Assembly: GCF_028617075.1 (NCBI RefSeq)
Contig: NZ_JAQKGV010000002.1
Location: 124,001 to 188,000 of the forward strand
Reading direction: 5' to 3'
Source: Rubrobacter calidifluminis
GTDB taxonomy: Bacteria; Actinomycetota; Rubrobacteria; Rubrobacterales; Rubrobacteraceae
Length of the DNA stretch: 64,000 nucleotides
The position numbers and the translations under genes were made by a program. This document shows positions 1 through 12,319 of this stretch, in pieces. Numbering within the stretch: the first letter of the stretch is position 1; each line of letters opens with the position of its first letter. A model generated the notes under the pieces. That model was not told the DNA's origin. It did not search any database and saw only the letters and a program-made list of their open reading frames with translations.

Positions 1-1
1 C

Positions 2-2269
2 GAGCCGGTCCTGGTGGAGGGCAAGGCGATCCAGGTGCACCCGCTGGTGTGCGCGGCGTTCAACGCGGACTTCGACGGCGACCAGATGGCGGTGCACGTG
101 CCGCTCTCGCCGGAGGCGCAGGCCGAGGCGCGCATCCTGATGCTCTCTACGCAGAGCATCCTTCAGCCCTCGAACGGGTTCCCGATCGCGGTCCCGTCGC
201 AGGACATGGTTCTCGGGCTCTACTACATCACCTATGCTCCGGAGGGCTACGAGGACGAGGAGCCCAAGGCCTACCTCACCTCCTACGAGGAGGCGGAGGT
301 CGCCTACAGGAACGGGACGCTCAAGGTGCACGACAAGGTCATCTTCCGGCGCGAGGGCGAGCGGATAGAGACCACCCTCGGCCGGGTCATCTTCAACGAG
401 AGCGTAGAGGAGACCTTGAGGGATTACCTCGGTGATTCCTACGATCCCTCCTCCTACGAGTTCGTCAACTACGAGCTCAGGAAGGGCGAGATCAAGAACC
501 TCGTCGCCGAGTACGTGAGCCGCTACCCGACCGAGCTGACCAGCCGGCTGCTCGACACGTTGAAGGAGGTCGGGTTCCGCACGGCGACGCGGGCCGGGAT
601 CTCGATCGGCAAGAACGACATCGTCGTGCCCCAGGAGAAGCCGGAGATCGTCGCCAGGTACGAGGAGCTCGTCGCCGAGGTCGAGGAGCAGTGGGATCAG
701 GGCTTCATCTCCGACGACGAGCGGATGGAGCGCATCATCGAGCTGTGGACGCGGGCCCGGGACGAGGTCGAGGAGGCGATGAAGAAGAACTTCTGGAGCC
801 TCAACCCGATGCACATCATGGCCCACTCCGGTGCCCGGGGCAACTACTCGGCGATCACGCAGCTCGCCGGGATGCGTGGCCTGATGACCAACACGAAGGG
901 TGAGATCATCCCGGAGCCGGTCAAGAGCAATTTCATGGAGGGGCTCTCGGTCCTGGAGTACTTCACCTCGACCCACGGGGCGCGCAAGGGGCAGGCGGAC
1001 ACCGCTCTCAGGACCGCCGACTCTGGTTATCTGACAAGAAGGCTGGTCGACGTCTCGCAGGGGATCGTCGTGACCAGCGAGGACTGCGGCACCGACGGGT
1101 ACGTCGAGATCCCGCTCTACCTCAAGAACGGCGACCCGAACGACTCGGTGGCGGCCCGTTACCTGGCGCGCGATCTGGTCAACCCCGAGACGGGCGAGGT
1201 GGTGGCCGAGGCCGGTACGGACGTCACCCCGGACATCCTGGCGCGCTGGCGTGAGGAGCTGCCCAAAGAGACGATGGTCCCGGTCCGGACGCCGACCAAG
1301 TGCGAGGATCCGAACGGCGTGTGCCGCAAGTGCTACGGCAGGGCCCTCTCCACCTACCAGCCGGTGGACATCGGGGAGGCCGTCGGGATCATCGCGGCCC
1401 AGTCGATCGGCGAGCCGGGGACGCAGCTCACCATGCGTACCTTCCACAGCGGCGGTGTGGCGGGTGAGGACATCACCGCCGGGCTGCCGAGGGTGGTCGA
1501 GCTCTTCGAGGCGCGCCACCCGAAGGCCGAGGCGATCCTGTGCGAGATCGACGGCACCGTGAGCATCGAGGACGAGGGTGATCGGCTCGTCAAGGTCGTC
1601 GTCACCTCCGCCGACGGCTCCGAGAGCCGGGAGTACCGGGTCGAACGCCAGCTCCTCAACCCCGAGGTGAGGGAGGGGGCCGAGATAAGGGCCAACACCC
1701 CGCTCACCGACCCGGAGAACACGGCGCTCTACCCGCACGCGATCCTGGAGAACGACCTGCGCTACGGCCGGGGCACGACCGCCACCGAGCGCTACCTGGT
1801 CGACGAGGTACAGAAGGTCTACCGGGCGCAGGGGGTCGACATCCACGACAAGCACATAGAGATCGTGGTGCGTCAGATGCTGCGGCGCGTGGTCGTCGAC
1901 GACCCGGGCGACACCAGCTTCCTGCCCGAGCAGGTGGTGGATCGCTTCACCCTCGAGAAGGAGAACGAGCGGGTCGAGGCCGAGGGCGGCCGGCCGGCGA
2001 GCGCCCACCGGGTGCTCATGGGCATAACCAAGGCGTCGCTCGCCACCGACAGCTTCCTCTCGGCGGCCTCTTTCCAGGAGACCGCGCGCGTGCTGACCGA
2101 CGCGGCCATAGAGGGCAAGGTGGACGAGCTCTCCGGGCTCAAGGAGAACGTGATCATCGGCAAGCTCATCCCGGCGGCGACGGGTCTGCCGAAGTACCGC
2201 AGGCTCACGGTGACCGTGGACGGACACAGGACCGACGATGTCGATGAGCTTGACATAGCGGCTTCTTAA
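2..2269 (+). CDS. rpoC: DNA-directed RNA polymerase beta' subunit, C-terminal part (5' truncated by window edge)
   Basis: Largest catalytic subunit of RNA polymerase; about 756 codons are present and the reading frame is open to the left edge, so the start lies outside the window. The catalytic magnesium motif [12 protein letters not shown] is seen about 20 residues in. Further on are the trigger-loop/bridge-helix region ([20 protein letters not shown], then [24 protein letters not shown]) and the second zinc site, with one cysteine in [10 protein letters not shown] and three in [11 protein letters not shown]. The C-terminal end ([14 protein letters not shown]) is typical. A hairpin follows the stop, before the str operon genes. 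Identification is certain. Confidence 0.98.
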   Translation, partial: EPVLVEGKAIQVHPLVCAAFNADFDGDQMAVHVPLSPEAQAEARILMLSTQSILQPSNGFPIAVPSQDMVLGLYYITYAPEGYEDEEPKAYLTSYEEAEVAYRNGTLKVHDKVIFRREGERIETTLGRVIFNESVEETLRDYLGDSYDPSSYEFVNYELRKGEIKNLVAEYVSRYPTELTSRLLDTLKEVGFRTATRAGISIGKNDIVVPQEKPEIVARYEELVAEVEEQWDQGFISDDERMERIIELWTRARDEVEEAMKKNFWSLNPMHIMAHSGARGNYSAITQLAGMRGLMTNTKGEIIPEPVKSNFMEGLSVLEYFTSTHGARKGQADTALRTADSGYLTRRLVDVSQGIVVTSEDCGTDGYVEIPLYLKNGDPNDSVAARYLARDLVNPETGEVVAEAGTDVTPDILARWREELPKETMVPVRTPTKCEDPNGVCRKCYGRALSTYQPVDIGEAVGIIAAQSIGEPGTQLTMRTFHSGGVAGEDITAGLPRVVELFEARHPKAEAILCEIDGTVSIEDEGDRLVKVVVTSADGSESREYRVERQLLNPEVREGAEIRANTPLTDPENTALYPHAILENDLRYGRGTTATERYLVDEVQKVYRAQGVDIHDKHIEIVVRQMLRRVVVDDPGDTSFLPEQVVDRFTLEKENERVEAEGGRPASAHRVLMGITKASLATDSFLSAASFQETARVLTDAAIEGKVDELSGLKENVIIGKLIPAATGLPKYRRLTVTVDGHRTDDVDELDIAAS

Positions 2270-2281
2270 GCCTAAAATAGC

Positions 2282-2345
2282 GCGTCGCGGTGCGGCATGG
2301 GCTGGCTCACGTGCCGGGCCTTTCCGGCCGCGACGCGCGACTTTG
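2282..2345 (+). terminator. Probable terminator or attenuator after rpoC
   Basis: A 9-bp perfect outer stem (GCGTCGCGG at 2282-2290 with CCGCGACGC at 2328-2336) encloses a 37-nt region that can fold further, and is followed by the T-rich tract GACTTTGTTTGTG. It lies between the rpoC stop and rpsL and could end or attenuate rpoBC transcription. The long loop makes strength uncertain. Confidence 0.5.
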
Positions 2346-2393
2346 TTTGTGTAAACCCCCTTTTCTACAGAAAGAGAAAGGAGAGGCGCGGTC

Positions 2394-2762
2394 GTGCCGA
2401 CGATCAACCAGCTTGTGCGCAAAAAGCGGGTGAGAAAGACCAAGAAGACGGCCACCCCGGCGCTGGGCGGGGCGCCACAGCGGCAGGGTGTGTGCACCCG
2501 CGTCTCGACCCAGACGCCGAAGAAGCCGAACTCGGCGCTGCGCAAGATCGCACGAGTGAGGTTGACCAACGGCAACGAGATCACGGCGTACATCCCCGGG
2601 GAGGGGCACAACCTGCAGGAGCACTCCGTGGTTCTGGTACGCGGGGGACGCGTGAAGGACCTGCCGGGAGTGCGCTACAAGGTGATCCGGGGCTCCCGGG
2701 ACGCGCTGGGGGTCAGCGACCGCAAGCAGGCCCGATCCAGGTACGGGACCAAGAAGTCTTAG
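2394..2762 (+). CDS. rpsL: 30S ribosomal protein S12
   Basis: Small-subunit protein at the decoding centre, 122 residues. It begins with the canonical [12 protein letters not shown] from a GTG codon preceded by AAAGGAG. The conserved loop [11 protein letters not shown], where streptomycin resistance changes map, carries the usual lysines, and the second loop [10 protein letters not shown] is present. First gene of the rpsL-rpsG-fusA-tuf (str) group; rpsG starts 13 bases after the stop. Confidence 0.98.
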   Translation: MPTINQLVRKKRVRKTKKTATPALGGAPQRQGVCTRVSTQTPKKPNSALRKIARVRLTNGNEITAYIPGEGHNLQEHSVVLVRGGRVKDLPGVRYKVIRGSRDALGVSDRKQARSRYGTKKS

Positions 2763-2775
2763 GAGGTTTTGAGAG

Positions 2776-3246
2776 ATGCCCAGGCGTGCAGCGCCGCCGA
2801 AGAGGAAGATCCCACCCGATCCCGTCTACGGGAGCGTGCTCGTGCAGCAGCTCATAAACAAGGTCATGGTGGACGGGAAGAAGAGCAAGGCGGAGAAGAT
2901 AGTCTACGACGCTCTTGCGCGGGTCGAGGAGCGCACCGGCAACAACCCGGTGAGCGTCCTCAACAACGCGGTCGAGAACGTCAAGCCCCGCCTGGAGGTC
3001 CGCTCGCGGCGGGTCGGTGGGGCCACCTATCAGGTGCCGATGGAGGTGCAGCCCCGCCGGGCGAACACGCTGGCGCTGCGCTGGCTGGTGGGCTACGCCC
3101 GCGCCCGCCGGGAGAAGACGATGGGGGCGCGTCTCGCTGGCGAGATACTCGACGCGAACGACAACGTCGGCGCGAGCGTCAAGCGCAGGGACGACACCCA
3201 CCGGATGGCGGAGGCCAACCGGGCATTCGCACACTACAGATGGTAG
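2776..3246 (+). CDS. rpsG: 30S ribosomal protein S7
   Basis: Primary 16S rRNA-binding protein that nucleates assembly of the 30S head; 156 residues, the usual length. The N-terminus [16 protein letters not shown] and the internal [18 protein letters not shown] are family signatures. Preceded by AGGAGG and followed within 17 bases by fusA, as in the classical str operon. Confidence 0.98.
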   Translation: MPRRAAPPKRKIPPDPVYGSVLVQQLINKVMVDGKKSKAEKIVYDALARVEERTGNNPVSVLNNAVENVKPRLEVRSRRVGGATYQVPMEVQPRRANTLALRWLVGYARARREKTMGARLAGEILDANDNVGASVKRRDDTHRMAEANRAFAHYRW

Positions 3247-3263
3247 ACGAGGTGCTTTGACCT

Positions 3264-5408
3264 ATGGCGGTATCCGTAGCTAGAAAGACACCCCTGAGCC
3301 GGGTCCGGAACATCGGGATCATGGCTCACATAGACGCTGGTAAGACGACCACGACCGAACGTATCCTGCTCTACGCCGGACTGACCCACAAGCTGGGCGA
3401 GGTCCACGACGGGAACGCCGTCATGGACTGGATGGCGCAGGAGCGCGAGCGCGGCATCACCATAACCAGCGCCGCGACCACCGTCTTCTGGGGCGGTATC
3501 GAGGGAGACTCCAGAAACGGTAAGACCCAGAAGGGTTCCCACAGCCGCATACCCGAACAGCACCGCATCAACATCATAGACACGCCCGGACACGTGGATT
3601 TCACGGTCGAGGTGGAGCGATCGCTGCGGGTATTGGACGGTGCGATCGCGCTGTTCGACTCGGTTGCGGGTGTCGAGCCGCAGTCGGAGACGGTGTGGCG
3701 GCAGGCGGACAAGTACCACGTGCCGAGGATCGCGTTCGTCAACAAGATGGACCGCATCGGGGCGGACTTCTACCACGCGGTAGAGACGATGAAGGAGAGG
3801 CTCGGGGCGAACGCGGTTCCGGTGCAGCTCCCGATCGGCAAGGAGGCCGAGTTCACGGGGATCGTGGACCTCGTGGAGATGAAGGCGATCATCTACAAGG
3901 ACGATCTGGGGGCCGAGTGGGACGAGACCGAGGTCCCGGAGGACATGCGGGCGCAGGTCGATGAGTATCGGGAGAAGCTCATCGAGGCTGCGGCGGAGTA
4001 TGACGAGGATCTCATGGTCGCCTACCTCGAGGGGGAGGAGATAGACCCCGATCAGCTCCGGGCGGCGATAAGGAAGGGGACGCTCGCGATCCAGATGACT
4101 CCCGTCTTCTGCGGTTCGGCGTTCAAGAACAAGGGCATCCAGCCGCTGCTGGACGGGGTCATAGACTACCTGCCGAGCCCGCTGGACGTGCCGCCGCTCA
4201 GGGGGCAGACCCCCGATGGCGAGGAGGTCGTGCGCGAGGCGGACGAGAACGGGCCGCTCGCGGCGCTGGCGTTCAAGATCCAGGCCGACCCGCACGTCGG
4301 GAAGCTGACCTACATAAGGGTCTACTCGGGTACGCTCCGGGCCGGCTCCTACGTGTACAACACCACCAAGGGGGTGCGTGAGCGCGTGGGGCGGCTCCTG
4401 CAGATGCACGCGAACTCGCGGGAGCCGCGTGACGAGGTGTACGCAGGGGAGCTCGTGGCGGCGATCGGGCTGCAGAACACGAGCACCGGGGATACGCTGG
4501 TCGCCGCCGACGATCCGGAGAAGATCGTCATCGAGCAGATGACCTTCCCGGAGCCGGTCATAGACCAGGCGATCGAGCCCAAGACCAAAGCCGATCAGGA
4601 GAAGCTCAGCCAGGCCCTGCAGCGGCTCGCCGAGGAGGACCCCACCTTCCGGGTGCGCACCGACGAGGAGACCGGTCAGACGGTCATCGCCGGGATGGGT
4701 GAGCTGCACCTGGAGATCATCCTGGACCGGCTCACCCGGGAGTTCAAGGTCGATGCGAACATCGGCAAGCCGCAGGTCGCCTACCGCGAGACGGTCAGGA
4801 GGCGTGTCGAGGGCGTCGAGGGAAGGTTCGTGAGGCAGACCGGCGGGCGTGGTCAGTACGGGCACGTCATCATCAACCTCGAGCACAACGACGAAGGTGG
4901 CTACGAGTTCGAGGACAGGATCGTCGGTGGGGTCGTCCCCAGGGAGTACATACCGAGCGTCGACAAGGGCATCCAGGAGGCGCTCGAGTCCGGCGTGGTG
5001 GCGGGCTATCCGGTCGTCGACGTGAAGGTGGAGCTCGTGGACGGCTCCTACCACGAGGTCGACTCCTCGGAGATGGCCTTCCAGATCGCCGGCTCGATGG
5101 CCGCCAAGGAGGCCCTGAGGCGTGCCGACCCGGTGCTGCTCGAGCCGATCATGGCCGTGGAGGTCACCGTACCCGATGAGTTCATGGGGGACGTGATGGG
5201 TGACCTCTCGGCGAGGCGCGGGCAGATCCAGGGCATGGACAGCCGCGGTAGCGGGCAGGTCATCCGGGCGATGGTGCCGCTCGCCGAGATGTTCGGGTAC
5301 GCCACCTCGCTCAGGAGCAGGACCCAGGGACGGGCGACGTTCACCATGCAGTTCGACCACTACGCCGAGGTGCCGAAGAACATCGCGGCCGAAATCGCAT
5401 CGGAGTAA
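3264..5408 (+). CDS. fusA: Elongation factor G with an insertion near switch I
   Basis: Translational GTPase driving translocation; 714 residues. P-loop AHIDAGKTT (residues 21-29), switch [10 protein letters not shown] (106-113) and NKMD are present, followed by domains II-V (domain IV around [11 protein letters not shown]-terminal [25 protein letters not shown]). Between ATTVFW and [11 protein letters not shown] there is an extra charged stretch (about residues 77-98, including [12 protein letters not shown]), roughly 20 residues longer than the usual few-residue link. The reading frame and flanking strands are intact, so function is expected. Followed 15 bases later by tuf. Confidence 0.97.
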   Translation: MAVSVARKTPLSRVRNIGIMAHIDAGKTTTTERILLYAGLTHKLGEVHDGNAVMDWMAQERERGITITSAATTVFWGGIEGDSRNGKTQKGSHSRIPEQHRINIIDTPGHVDFTVEVERSLRVLDGAIALFDSVAGVEPQSETVWRQADKYHVPRIAFVNKMDRIGADFYHAVETMKERLGANAVPVQLPIGKEAEFTGIVDLVEMKAIIYKDDLGAEWDETEVPEDMRAQVDEYREKLIEAAAEYDEDLMVAYLEGEEIDPDQLRAAIRKGTLAIQMTPVFCGSAFKNKGIQPLLDGVIDYLPSPLDVPPLRGQTPDGEEVVREADENGPLAALAFKIQADPHVGKLTYIRVYSGTLRAGSYVYNTTKGVRERVGRLLQMHANSREPRDEVYAGELVAAIGLQNTSTGDTLVAADDPEKIVIEQMTFPEPVIDQAIEPKTKADQEKLSQALQRLAEEDPTFRVRTDEETGQTVIAGMGELHLEIILDRLTREFKVDANIGKPQVAYRETVRRRVEGVEGRFVRQTGGRGQYGHVIINLEHNDEGGYEFEDRIVGGVVPREYIPSVDKGIQEALESGVVAGYPVVDVKVELVDGSYHEVDSSEMAFQIAGSMAAKEALRRADPVLLEPIMAVEVTVPDEFMGDVMGDLSARRGQIQGMDSRGSGQVIRAMVPLAEMFGYATSLRSRTQGRATFTMQFDHYAEVPKNIAAEIASE

Positions 5409-5423
5409 GGAAGGAGGAACGAG

Positions 5424-6626
<1,203 letters not shown>

Positions 6627-6636
6627 AGCGGGGACC

Positions 6637-6948
6637 ATGGCCGTATCGAAGATAAGGATCAAACTCAAGGCCTACGACCACGAGGTCATAGACAAGACGG
6701 CCAAGTCCATCGTGGAGACGGCCGAGCGGACCGGGGCCTTCGTCTTCGGCCCCGTTCCGCTGCCGACCAAGCGCAGCCGCTACACGGTGATAAGGAGCCC
6801 GTTCAAGGACAAGGACTCGCGGGAGCACTTCCAGCTGCACACGCACAAGCGTCTGATCGACATCCAGCAGCCCACCCCCAGGACGGTGGACTCGCTGCAG
6901 CGGCTGGACCTCCCGGCGGGCGTGAGCATCGAGATAAAGGCGACCTGA
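6637..6948 (+). CDS. rpsJ: 30S ribosomal protein S10
   Basis: 103 residues, start of the S10 ribosomal operon; S10 in the 30S head also binds NusB in antitermination. Family signatures [33 protein letters not shown] and THKRLIDI are visible. Its TGA stop shares a base with the ATG of rplC, so translation of the two is probably coupled. Confidence 0.98.
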   Translation: MAVSKIRIKLKAYDHEVIDKTAKSIVETAERTGAFVFGPVPLPTKRSRYTVIRSPFKDKDSREHFQLHTHKRLIDIQQPTPRTVDSLQRLDLPAGVSIEIKAT

Positions 6949-7565
6949 TGGCTACGGCAGTATTCGGACGCAAGAAGCACATGACACAGGCCTTCGAGGA
7001 GGACGGCACGCTGGTTGCCGCCACCGTGATCGAGGTCGAGCCCAACTTCGTCGCCGCGGTCAGGACCCCGGAGAAGGACGGCTACCAGGCGGTGCAGCTC
7101 GGCTTCGGCACGGTGCCCTCCCGGAAGGTGAACAGGCCCCACGCCGGGCAGTTCGAGAAGCACGAGACCCCTCCCCGGCGCCATCTGAGGGAGGTGCGCG
7201 GGGCGCAGGCCGAGGTGGGCCAGACCATCGGGGTCGAGGTCTTCGAGGTCGGCGAGAGGGTGGACGTGAGCGCGACGAGCAAGGGCAAGGGCTTCCAGGG
7301 GACCGTCAAGCGCCATGGGTTCGGGCGTGGACCGGTGACGCACGGCTCGCACAACATCCGCCAGCCCGGCTCGGTCGGGGCCTCGGCGGACCCCTCGCGC
7401 ATCTTCCCCGGTCAGCGGATGCCGGGGCACACCGGCGACCGCACCGCGACCATCAAGAACCTGCGGGTGGTGAGGGTCGACCCGGAGAAGAACGAGCTCT
7501 GGGTGCGCGGTGGCGTGCCCGGGGGGCGTGGGGCGATAGTCAGGATCCGGAAGGCGGGTGATTAG
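6948..7565 (+). CDS. rplC: 50S ribosomal protein L3
   Basis: 205-residue early-assembly protein of the large subunit, binding 23S rRNA near the peptidyl transferase centre. The family signature around [17 protein letters not shown] and the extended tip loop [14 protein letters not shown] are present. The ATG overlaps the rpsJ stop; rplD begins across its end. Confidence 0.97.
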   Translation: MATAVFGRKKHMTQAFEEDGTLVAATVIEVEPNFVAAVRTPEKDGYQAVQLGFGTVPSRKVNRPHAGQFEKHETPPRRHLREVRGAQAEVGQTIGVEVFEVGERVDVSATSKGKGFQGTVKRHGFGRGPVTHGSHNIRQPGSVGASADPSRIFPGQRMPGHTGDRTATIKNLRVVRVDPEKNELWVRGGVPGGRGAIVRIRKAGD

Positions 7566-7566
7566 G

Positions 7567-8196
7567 TTGGCCGAAGCGCAGATCTTCGACGCGAGAAGCG
7601 GCGAGCGTTCTTCGGCCGGGCTGGCCCCCCGCCTCGAGGTGGAGCCCAAGGAGCACGTCATACACCGGGCCGTGGTGGCCGAGCTCGACGCCAGGAGGCG
7701 CTACACGGCCTCGACGAAGGGCCGCAGCGAGGTGCGCGGCTCGGGGGCCAAGCTCTACCGCCAGAAGGGGACCGGACGGGCGCGGGCCGGCGACATCAAG
7801 ACTCCCGTGCGCGTCGGCGGTGGGACCTGGGGCGGTCCGAAGCCGAAGGGCCCCCGCTACGGCAAGCGGATAAACCGCAAGGAGGCGAAGGCCGCCTTCT
7901 ACGGGGCGCTGTCGGCCAAGGCCCGCGAGGGCGAGCTCTACGTGCTGGATTCGCTCGAGTTCGAGAAGCCCTCGACCAAGGAGGCCAGGAAGGTACTCGA
8001 GGGCATGGGGCTCTCTGGTCCGGTGCTCCTCGTGCTCGACCGGGGCGAGGACGACGCGGCACTCTCGTTCAGGAACCTCCCTGAGGTGACGGTCGTCGGG
8101 CCGCACGAGTACGGGGTCTACGAGGTGCTTCGGGCGAAGGAAGTCGTCTTCTCGCGGGCCGCTTACACCAGGCTCGCCGGAGAAGGAGGGAGCTGA
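7567..8196 (+). CDS. rplD: 50S ribosomal protein L4
   Basis: About 209 residues; structural large-subunit protein that in many bacteria also autoregulates the S10 operon. The conserved loop [26 protein letters not shown] is clear. The TTG start at 7567 is preferred because GGTGAT, a full match to the anti-Shine-Dalgarno extension, lies five bases before it and gives the usual N-terminus MAEAQIFD. An in-frame GTG at 7558, overlapping the rplC end, is the alternative. Its TGA overlaps the rplW ATG. Confidence 0.96.
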   Translation: MAEAQIFDARSGERSSAGLAPRLEVEPKEHVIHRAVVAELDARRRYTASTKGRSEVRGSGAKLYRQKGTGRARAGDIKTPVRVGGGTWGGPKPKGPRYGKRINRKEAKAAFYGALSAKAREGELYVLDSLEFEKPSTKEARKVLEGMGLSGPVLLVLDRGEDDAALSFRNLPEVTVVGPHEYGVYEVLRAKEVVFSRAAYTRLAGEGGS

Positions 8197-8483
8197 TGGA
8201 CCCGCATCAGATCATCATACGCCCGGTAATCTCGGAGAAGAGCTACAACCTGATCGAGAACCAGAACCAGTACACCTTCGAGGTGGACCGCCGGGCGAAC
8301 AAGAACCAGATCAAAAAAGCGGTGGAAGAGGCCTTCGACGTGAGCGTGGAGAAGGTGAACACGGTCAACGTCAAGAGCAAGCCCAAGCGGCAGGGCTTCA
8401 CCCGCGGCCGTACATCCAACTGGAAGAAGGCCGTGGTGAAGCTGGCCGAGGGCGACCGCATAGAGCTTTTCGAGGGGGTCTAG
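8196..8483 (+). CDS. rplW: 50S ribosomal protein L23
   Basis: 95-residue protein at the exit of the nascent peptide tunnel, docking site for trigger factor and SRP. Signatures are [22 protein letters not shown] at the start and the [15 protein letters not shown] rRNA-binding loop. Overlaps the rplD stop by one base; rplB follows after three bases. Confidence 0.97.
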   Translation: MDPHQIIIRPVISEKSYNLIENQNQYTFEVDRRANKNQIKKAVEEAFDVSVEKVNTVNVKSKPKRQGFTRGRTSNWKKAVVKLAEGDRIELFEGV

Positions 8484-8486
8484 CAC

Positions 8487-9326
8487 ATGCCTGCAATACG
8501 CTACAAGCCGACGAGCGCAGGCCGCAGGAACTCCTCGGTTCTCACGCGTGACTCGGTGACGCGTGAGAAGCCCGAGAAGTCTTTGCTGAGGAAGCTTCAC
8601 AAGACCGGCGGGCGCAACAACCAGGGGCGCATCACCACCCGGCACATCGGGGGTGGGCACAAGCGGCGCTACCGGCTCATAGACTTCAAGCGCGACAAGG
8701 ACGGTGTGCCGGCGACGGTGGCGGCGATAGAGTACGACCCGAACCGCTCGGCGAACATAGCGCTCCTGCACTACCACGACGGCGAGAAGCGATACATCCT
8801 GGCGCCGCGCAACCTCGAGGTGGGCAAGGTCGTTATGAGCGGACCCGGGGCGGAGGTCGACGTTGGTAACGCGCTGCCGCTCAACCGCATCCCGGTTGGC
8901 ACGGTGGTACACGCGGTCGAACTCGAGCCCGGAAAGGGCGCGCAGCTGGCGCGCTCGGCCGGTACCAGCGCGCAGATCATCGCCCGCGAGGGTTCGCTCG
9001 TGACGCTGCGACTCCCCTCGGGGGAGCGGCGGATGGTACGCGCCGAGTGTCGGGCCACCGTCGGGGTGGTCGGCAACCAGTCGCACCAGAACGTGCGCTG
9101 GGGCAAGGCCGGCCGCAAGCGCTACCTCGGCGTGAGGCCGACGGTGCGCGGCACGGCGATGAACCCCGTCGACCACCCACACGGAGGAGGAGAGGGCAAG
9201 GCCGGCCCGGGTCGGGCGCCGGTCACGCCGTGGGGCAAGATCACCCAGGGGCAGCCCACGCGCAAAAAGAAGAAGCCTTCCGACGCCATGATCGTCAGCC
9301 GACGCGGCAAGGGAAGGAGGCGTTAG
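8487..9326 (+). CDS. rplB: 50S ribosomal protein L2
   Basis: 279-residue core protein near the peptidyl transferase centre. Conserved [20 protein letters not shown] (N-terminal) and [12 protein letters not shown] containing the functionally important histidine near residue 230 are present, with the basic tail SRRGKGRRR. Length is standard. Confidence 0.98.
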   Translation: MPAIRYKPTSAGRRNSSVLTRDSVTREKPEKSLLRKLHKTGGRNNQGRITTRHIGGGHKRRYRLIDFKRDKDGVPATVAAIEYDPNRSANIALLHYHDGEKRYILAPRNLEVGKVVMSGPGAEVDVGNALPLNRIPVGTVVHAVELEPGKGAQLARSAGTSAQIIAREGSLVTLRLPSGERRMVRAECRATVGVVGNQSHQNVRWGKAGRKRYLGVRPTVRGTAMNPVDHPHGGGEGKAGPGRAPVTPWGKITQGQPTRKKKKPSDAMIVSRRGKGRRR

Positions 9327-9331
9327 GAGAG

Positions 9332-9613
9332 ATGACGAGATCCGCCAAGAAGGAACCCTTCGTCGAGGAGCGTCTGATGGAGCGCATCAGACGGATGAAC
9401 GAGCGGGGCGAGAAGAGGATGCTCAAGACCTGGAGCCGGGCGAGCGTGATCTACCCGGAGTTCGTCGGGCACACCATCGCGGTGCACGACGGGCGCAAGC
9501 ACGTGCCGGTCTACGTCACCGAGAGCATGGTGGGCCACCGGCTCGGCGAGTTCGCCCCCACCCGCACCTTCCGTACCCACATAAAGAGCGACCGTACCGC
9601 GAGGAGGCGCTAG
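9332..9613 (+). CDS. rpsS: 30S ribosomal protein S19
   Basis: 93 residues. The ATG at 9332, preceded by GTTAGGAGAG, yields the expected N-terminus [15 protein letters not shown]. An open frame extends upstream into rplB but has no homologous residues. Signatures [31 protein letters not shown] and [12 protein letters not shown] are present. Binds 16S rRNA with S13. Confidence 0.97.
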   Translation: MTRSAKKEPFVEERLMERIRRMNERGEKRMLKTWSRASVIYPEFVGHTIAVHDGRKHVPVYVTESMVGHRLGEFAPTRTFRTHIKSDRTARRR

Positions 9614-9615
9614 GG

Positions 9616-9984
9616 ATGAAGGCCGTAGCGAAATACGTGCGCATCTCGCCACGCAAGGCCCGGCTCGTTGCGGACCAGGTGCGCGGCAAGAGCTACCCGG
9701 AGGCGCTCTCCATCCTGCAGTTCACGAACAAGAAAGCCGCCAGGATCATCGACGAGGTCCTCAGGAGCGCCGGCGCCAACGCCGAGAACAACCACGCCAT
9801 CGACCCCGACGAGCTGGTCGTGCGCGAGATCCGGGTCGACGAAGGTCCCACCCTCAAGCGCTACAGGGCCCGGGCCCTGGGCCGGGCGACCATGATCCGC
9901 AAGAGGACCAGCCACATAACCGTGGTGCTCGGTGAGCCCGCCGCGGTCGCCGTGGGCACGCCCGGAAGCGAGGAGGAAGGATAG
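9616..9984 (+). CDS. rplV: 50S ribosomal protein L22
   Basis: 122 residues; lines the peptide exit tunnel. Family signatures [18 protein letters not shown] and the beta-hairpin/C-terminal block [22 protein letters not shown] are seen. Starts two bases after rpsS; the rpsC start follows four bases after its stop. Confidence 0.97.
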   Translation: MKAVAKYVRISPRKARLVADQVRGKSYPEALSILQFTNKKAARIIDEVLRSAGANAENNHAIDPDELVVREIRVDEGPTLKRYRARALGRATMIRKRTSHITVVLGEPAAVAVGTPGSEEEG

Positions 9985-9988
9985 GCTT

Positions 9989-10648
9989 ATGGGGCAGAAG
10001 ATACATCCCGAGGGCTTCCGGCTCGGCGTCAGGCGCAGGGGCGAGAAGCTCGACTTCAAGAGCAACTGGTATTCGGACAGGGACTTCGCCGAGCTCCTCG
10101 GCGAGGATCTCAAGATCCGCGACCACATAACCAGGAAGCTCACGCGGGCCGGGATCGCGGACATCCAGATCCGAAAGGCCGCGGAGCAGGGTGAGATCGC
10201 GGTGGACATCTACACGGCGCGTCCGGGGATCGTGATCGGCAAGGGCGGCAGCGAGGTGGATGCCCTGAGGGCCGAGCTTGAGCGCCTCACCAGCAAGCGG
10301 GTGCAGGTCAACGTCCGGGAGGTCTCCCGGCCCGAGCTCAACGCCTATCTCGTCGCCGAGTCGATAGCCGAGCAGCTCGAGGGGAGGGCCTCCTTCCGGC
10401 GGGCGATGAAGCGGGCGCTCACGAGCGCGATGCGCAGCGGGGCCGAGGGCGTGCGCATACAGTGCGCCGGGAGGCTCGGCGGCATAGAGATGAGCCGGCA
10501 GGAGACCATCTCCGAGGGAAGGGTGCCGCTCCACACGCTCGACGCCGACATCGACTACGGGTTCAAGGAGGCCCGGACCAAGATGGGTCAGATCGGGGTC
10601 AAGGTCTGGATCAACCACGGTATCCACGAGGACGGAGGCGAGGGGTAG
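9989..10648 (+). CDS. rpsC: 30S ribosomal protein S3
   Basis: 219 residues; forms part of the mRNA entry channel. The ATG at 9989 gives the conserved [13 protein letters not shown]; the open frame extends 19 codons upstream inside rplV but without family similarity. The KH domain GXXG-type loop in [14 protein letters not shown] is present, and the C-terminal domain ends near [25 protein letters not shown]. Confidence 0.97.
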   Translation: MGQKIHPEGFRLGVRRRGEKLDFKSNWYSDRDFAELLGEDLKIRDHITRKLTRAGIADIQIRKAAEQGEIAVDIYTARPGIVIGKGGSEVDALRAELERLTSKRVQVNVREVSRPELNAYLVAESIAEQLEGRASFRRAMKRALTSAMRSGAEGVRIQCAGRLGGIEMSRQETISEGRVPLHTLDADIDYGFKEARTKMGQIGVKVWINHGIHEDGGEG

Positions 10649-10651
10649 GCG

Positions 10652-11062
10652 ATGCTCGTACCCAAGAAGCTCAAGTACCGCAAGCCCCAGCGGGGCAGGA
10701 TGCGGGGCAAAGCCAAGGGGCAGACTGAGGTGCAGTTCGGCGAGTACGGGCTGCAGGCCCTCGAGCCCGCCTGGGTGACCAACCGGCAGATAGAGGCCGC
10801 GCGTATCGCGATGACCCGCAAGATAAGGCGTGGCGGGAAGGTCTGGATCAACATCTTCCCGCACAAACCCGTCACCAAGAAGCCCGCCGAGACCAGGATG
10901 GGCAGCGGCAAGGGCAGTCCGGAAGAGTACGTCGCGGTCGTCAAGCCCGGGCGGGTCATGTTCGAGATGAGCGGCGTGAACGAGGAGCTCGCGCGGGAGG
11001 CCATGATGCTCGCCGCGCAGAAGCTTCCAATAAAGAGCCGTTTCGTCGTCCGAGGAGGTTGA
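10652..11062 (+). CDS. rplP: 50S ribosomal protein L16
   Basis: 136 residues; binds 23S rRNA near the A site. Signatures [23 protein letters not shown] and the glycine-rich [20 protein letters not shown] are complete. Ends with a TGA that overlaps the first possible ATG of rpmC. Confidence 0.97.
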   Translation: MLVPKKLKYRKPQRGRMRGKAKGQTEVQFGEYGLQALEPAWVTNRQIEAARIAMTRKIRRGGKVWINIFPHKPVTKKPAETRMGSGKGSPEEYVAVVKPGRVMFEMSGVNEELAREAMMLAAQKLPIKSRFVVRGG

Positions 11063-11067
11063 TGAGG

Positions 11068-11262
11068 ATGAAGACGGCTGAGATAAGGGAGCTGGACGTC
11101 GAGGAGCTCGAGCAGCGGGTCGCCGAGGCCCGCCGGGAGCTCTTCAACCTCCGCTTCCAGCATGCGACGGGACAGCTCAAGAACACGGGACAGCTCAGGG
11201 AGGTCCGCAGGAACATCGCCCGACTTCTGACCGTGTTGAACCAGAAGAAGCAGGAGAACTGA
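11068..11262 (+). CDS. rpmC: 50S ribosomal protein L29
   Basis: About 64 residues, two-helix protein at the tunnel exit, with [23 protein letters not shown] as signature. Two ATGs compete: 11062 overlaps the rplP stop but is only two bases from the AGGAGG, while 11068 is eight bases from it and gives the standard MKTAEIREL beginning, so it is preferred. Confidence 0.95.
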   Translation: MKTAEIRELDVEELEQRVAEARRELFNLRFQHATGQLKNTGQLREVRRNIARLLTVLNQKKQEN

Positions 11263-11269
11263 ACCGAAG

Positions 11270-11626
11270 ATGACAGAGGAACCGGAAAACCAGGAGCTCG
11301 TGGAGGAGCCGTCTCCCGTCTCGGGTGGTCCGAGGCTCGACCAGGACCAGGGCCAGGTACAGAAGGCCGACTCCAGTCGGGGACGGCGCAAGGAGAGGGT
11401 CGGCATGGTCGTCTCCGACGCGCAGGACAAGACCGTGACGGTCTCGGTGGAGACGTTGGTCGAGCACCCGCTCTACAAAAAGCGCGTGAGGCGTTCCAAG
11501 AAGTTTCTCGCGCACGACGAGAACAACGAGGCACGCGTCGGGGATACGGTCAGGATCATAGAGACCCGGCCGCTCAGCCGGCGCAAGCGCTGGCGGGTGG
11601 CGAGGATTATCTCGAGGGCGGAGTAG
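11270..11626 (+). CDS. rpsQ: 30S ribosomal protein S17 with an acidic N-terminal extension
   Basis: 118 residues, against about 80-90 in most bacteria. The S17 core starts near residue 39 ([31 protein letters not shown]) and includes the OB-fold and [20 protein letters not shown]. The first 38 residues are acidic and low-complexity ([19 protein letters not shown] and following). The ATG at 11270 is seven bases after the rpmC stop, and an internal start closer to the core with a good ribosome binding site was not seen. Confidence 0.95.
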   Translation: MTEEPENQELVEEPSPVSGGPRLDQDQGQVQKADSSRGRRKERVGMVVSDAQDKTVTVSVETLVEHPLYKKRVRRSKKFLAHDENNEARVGDTVRIIETRPLSRRKRWRVARIISRAE

Positions 11627-11630
11627 CAGG

Positions 11631-11999
11631 ATGATCCAGAACGAAACCAGGCTGCGGGTTGCGGACAATACGGGGGCGAGAAGCCTCCTGTGCATCAGGG
11701 TGCTCGGTGGCAGCAGGCGGCGCAGCGCGGGGATAGGCGACGTCATAGTGGCCTCGGTCAAGGAGGCTGCGCCCGGCGGTGCGGTGCGCAAAGGGGACGT
11801 GGTCCGGGCCGTGGTGGTCAGGACCACGAAGGAGACCCGGCGCAGCGACGGCTCCTACATCCGTTTCGGGGAGAACGCCGGCGTGATCATAAACAACGAC
11901 GGCGCCCCGCGCGGTACCCGCATCTTCGGGCCTGTCGCCCGGGAGCTCAGGGACAAGGGGTACACCAGGATAATCTCGCTCGCACCGGAGGTGTTGTAG
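11631..11999 (+). CDS. rplN: 50S ribosomal protein L14
   Basis: 122 residues, the standard length. Signatures [28 protein letters not shown], the [13 protein letters not shown] strand and the C-terminal [10 protein letters not shown] are complete. L14 contacts helix 14 of 16S rRNA across the subunit interface and is the docking site of the silencing factor RsfS. Confidence 0.98.
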   Translation: MIQNETRLRVADNTGARSLLCIRVLGGSRRRSAGIGDVIVASVKEAAPGGAVRKGDVVRAVVVRTTKETRRSDGSYIRFGENAGVIINNDGAPRGTRIFGPVARELRDKGYTRIISLAPEVL

Positions 12000-12001
12000 C
12001 G

Positions 12002-12319
12002 ATGGGGCAGAAGATAAGACGCGGGGACACCGTGGTGGTGATCTCCGGCAAAGAGAAGGGCAAGCGGGGCGAGGTCGAGCGTGTCCTGCCCCGCGAGAAC
12101 CGGGTGGTTGTGAGCGGGGTCAACGTTCGCACCCGCCACGCGCGCCCGAGCCAGAACAACCAGGAGGGGCTCTACACGTTCGAGGCCCCGATACACGTCT
12201 CGAACGTGATGCTCGTCGACCCGGCCTCCGGGGAGCCGACCAGGGTCGGCTACCGTTTCACCGAGAGCGGGGAGAAGGTCCGGGTCGCCAGGCGGTCCGG
12301 GAGGGATATAGATGGCTAG
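12002..12319 (+). CDS. rplX: 50S ribosomal protein L24
   Basis: 105 residues; assembly initiator of the large subunit. The ATG at 12002 gives [25 protein letters not shown], a KOW motif. An open frame extends upstream through rplN but is out of context. The end overlaps the rplE start by eight bases. Confidence 0.97.
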   Translation: MGQKIRRGDTVVVISGKEKGKRGEVERVLPRENRVVVSGVNVRTRHARPSQNNQEGLYTFEAPIHVSNVMLVDPASGEPTRVGYRFTESGEKVRVARRSGRDIDG

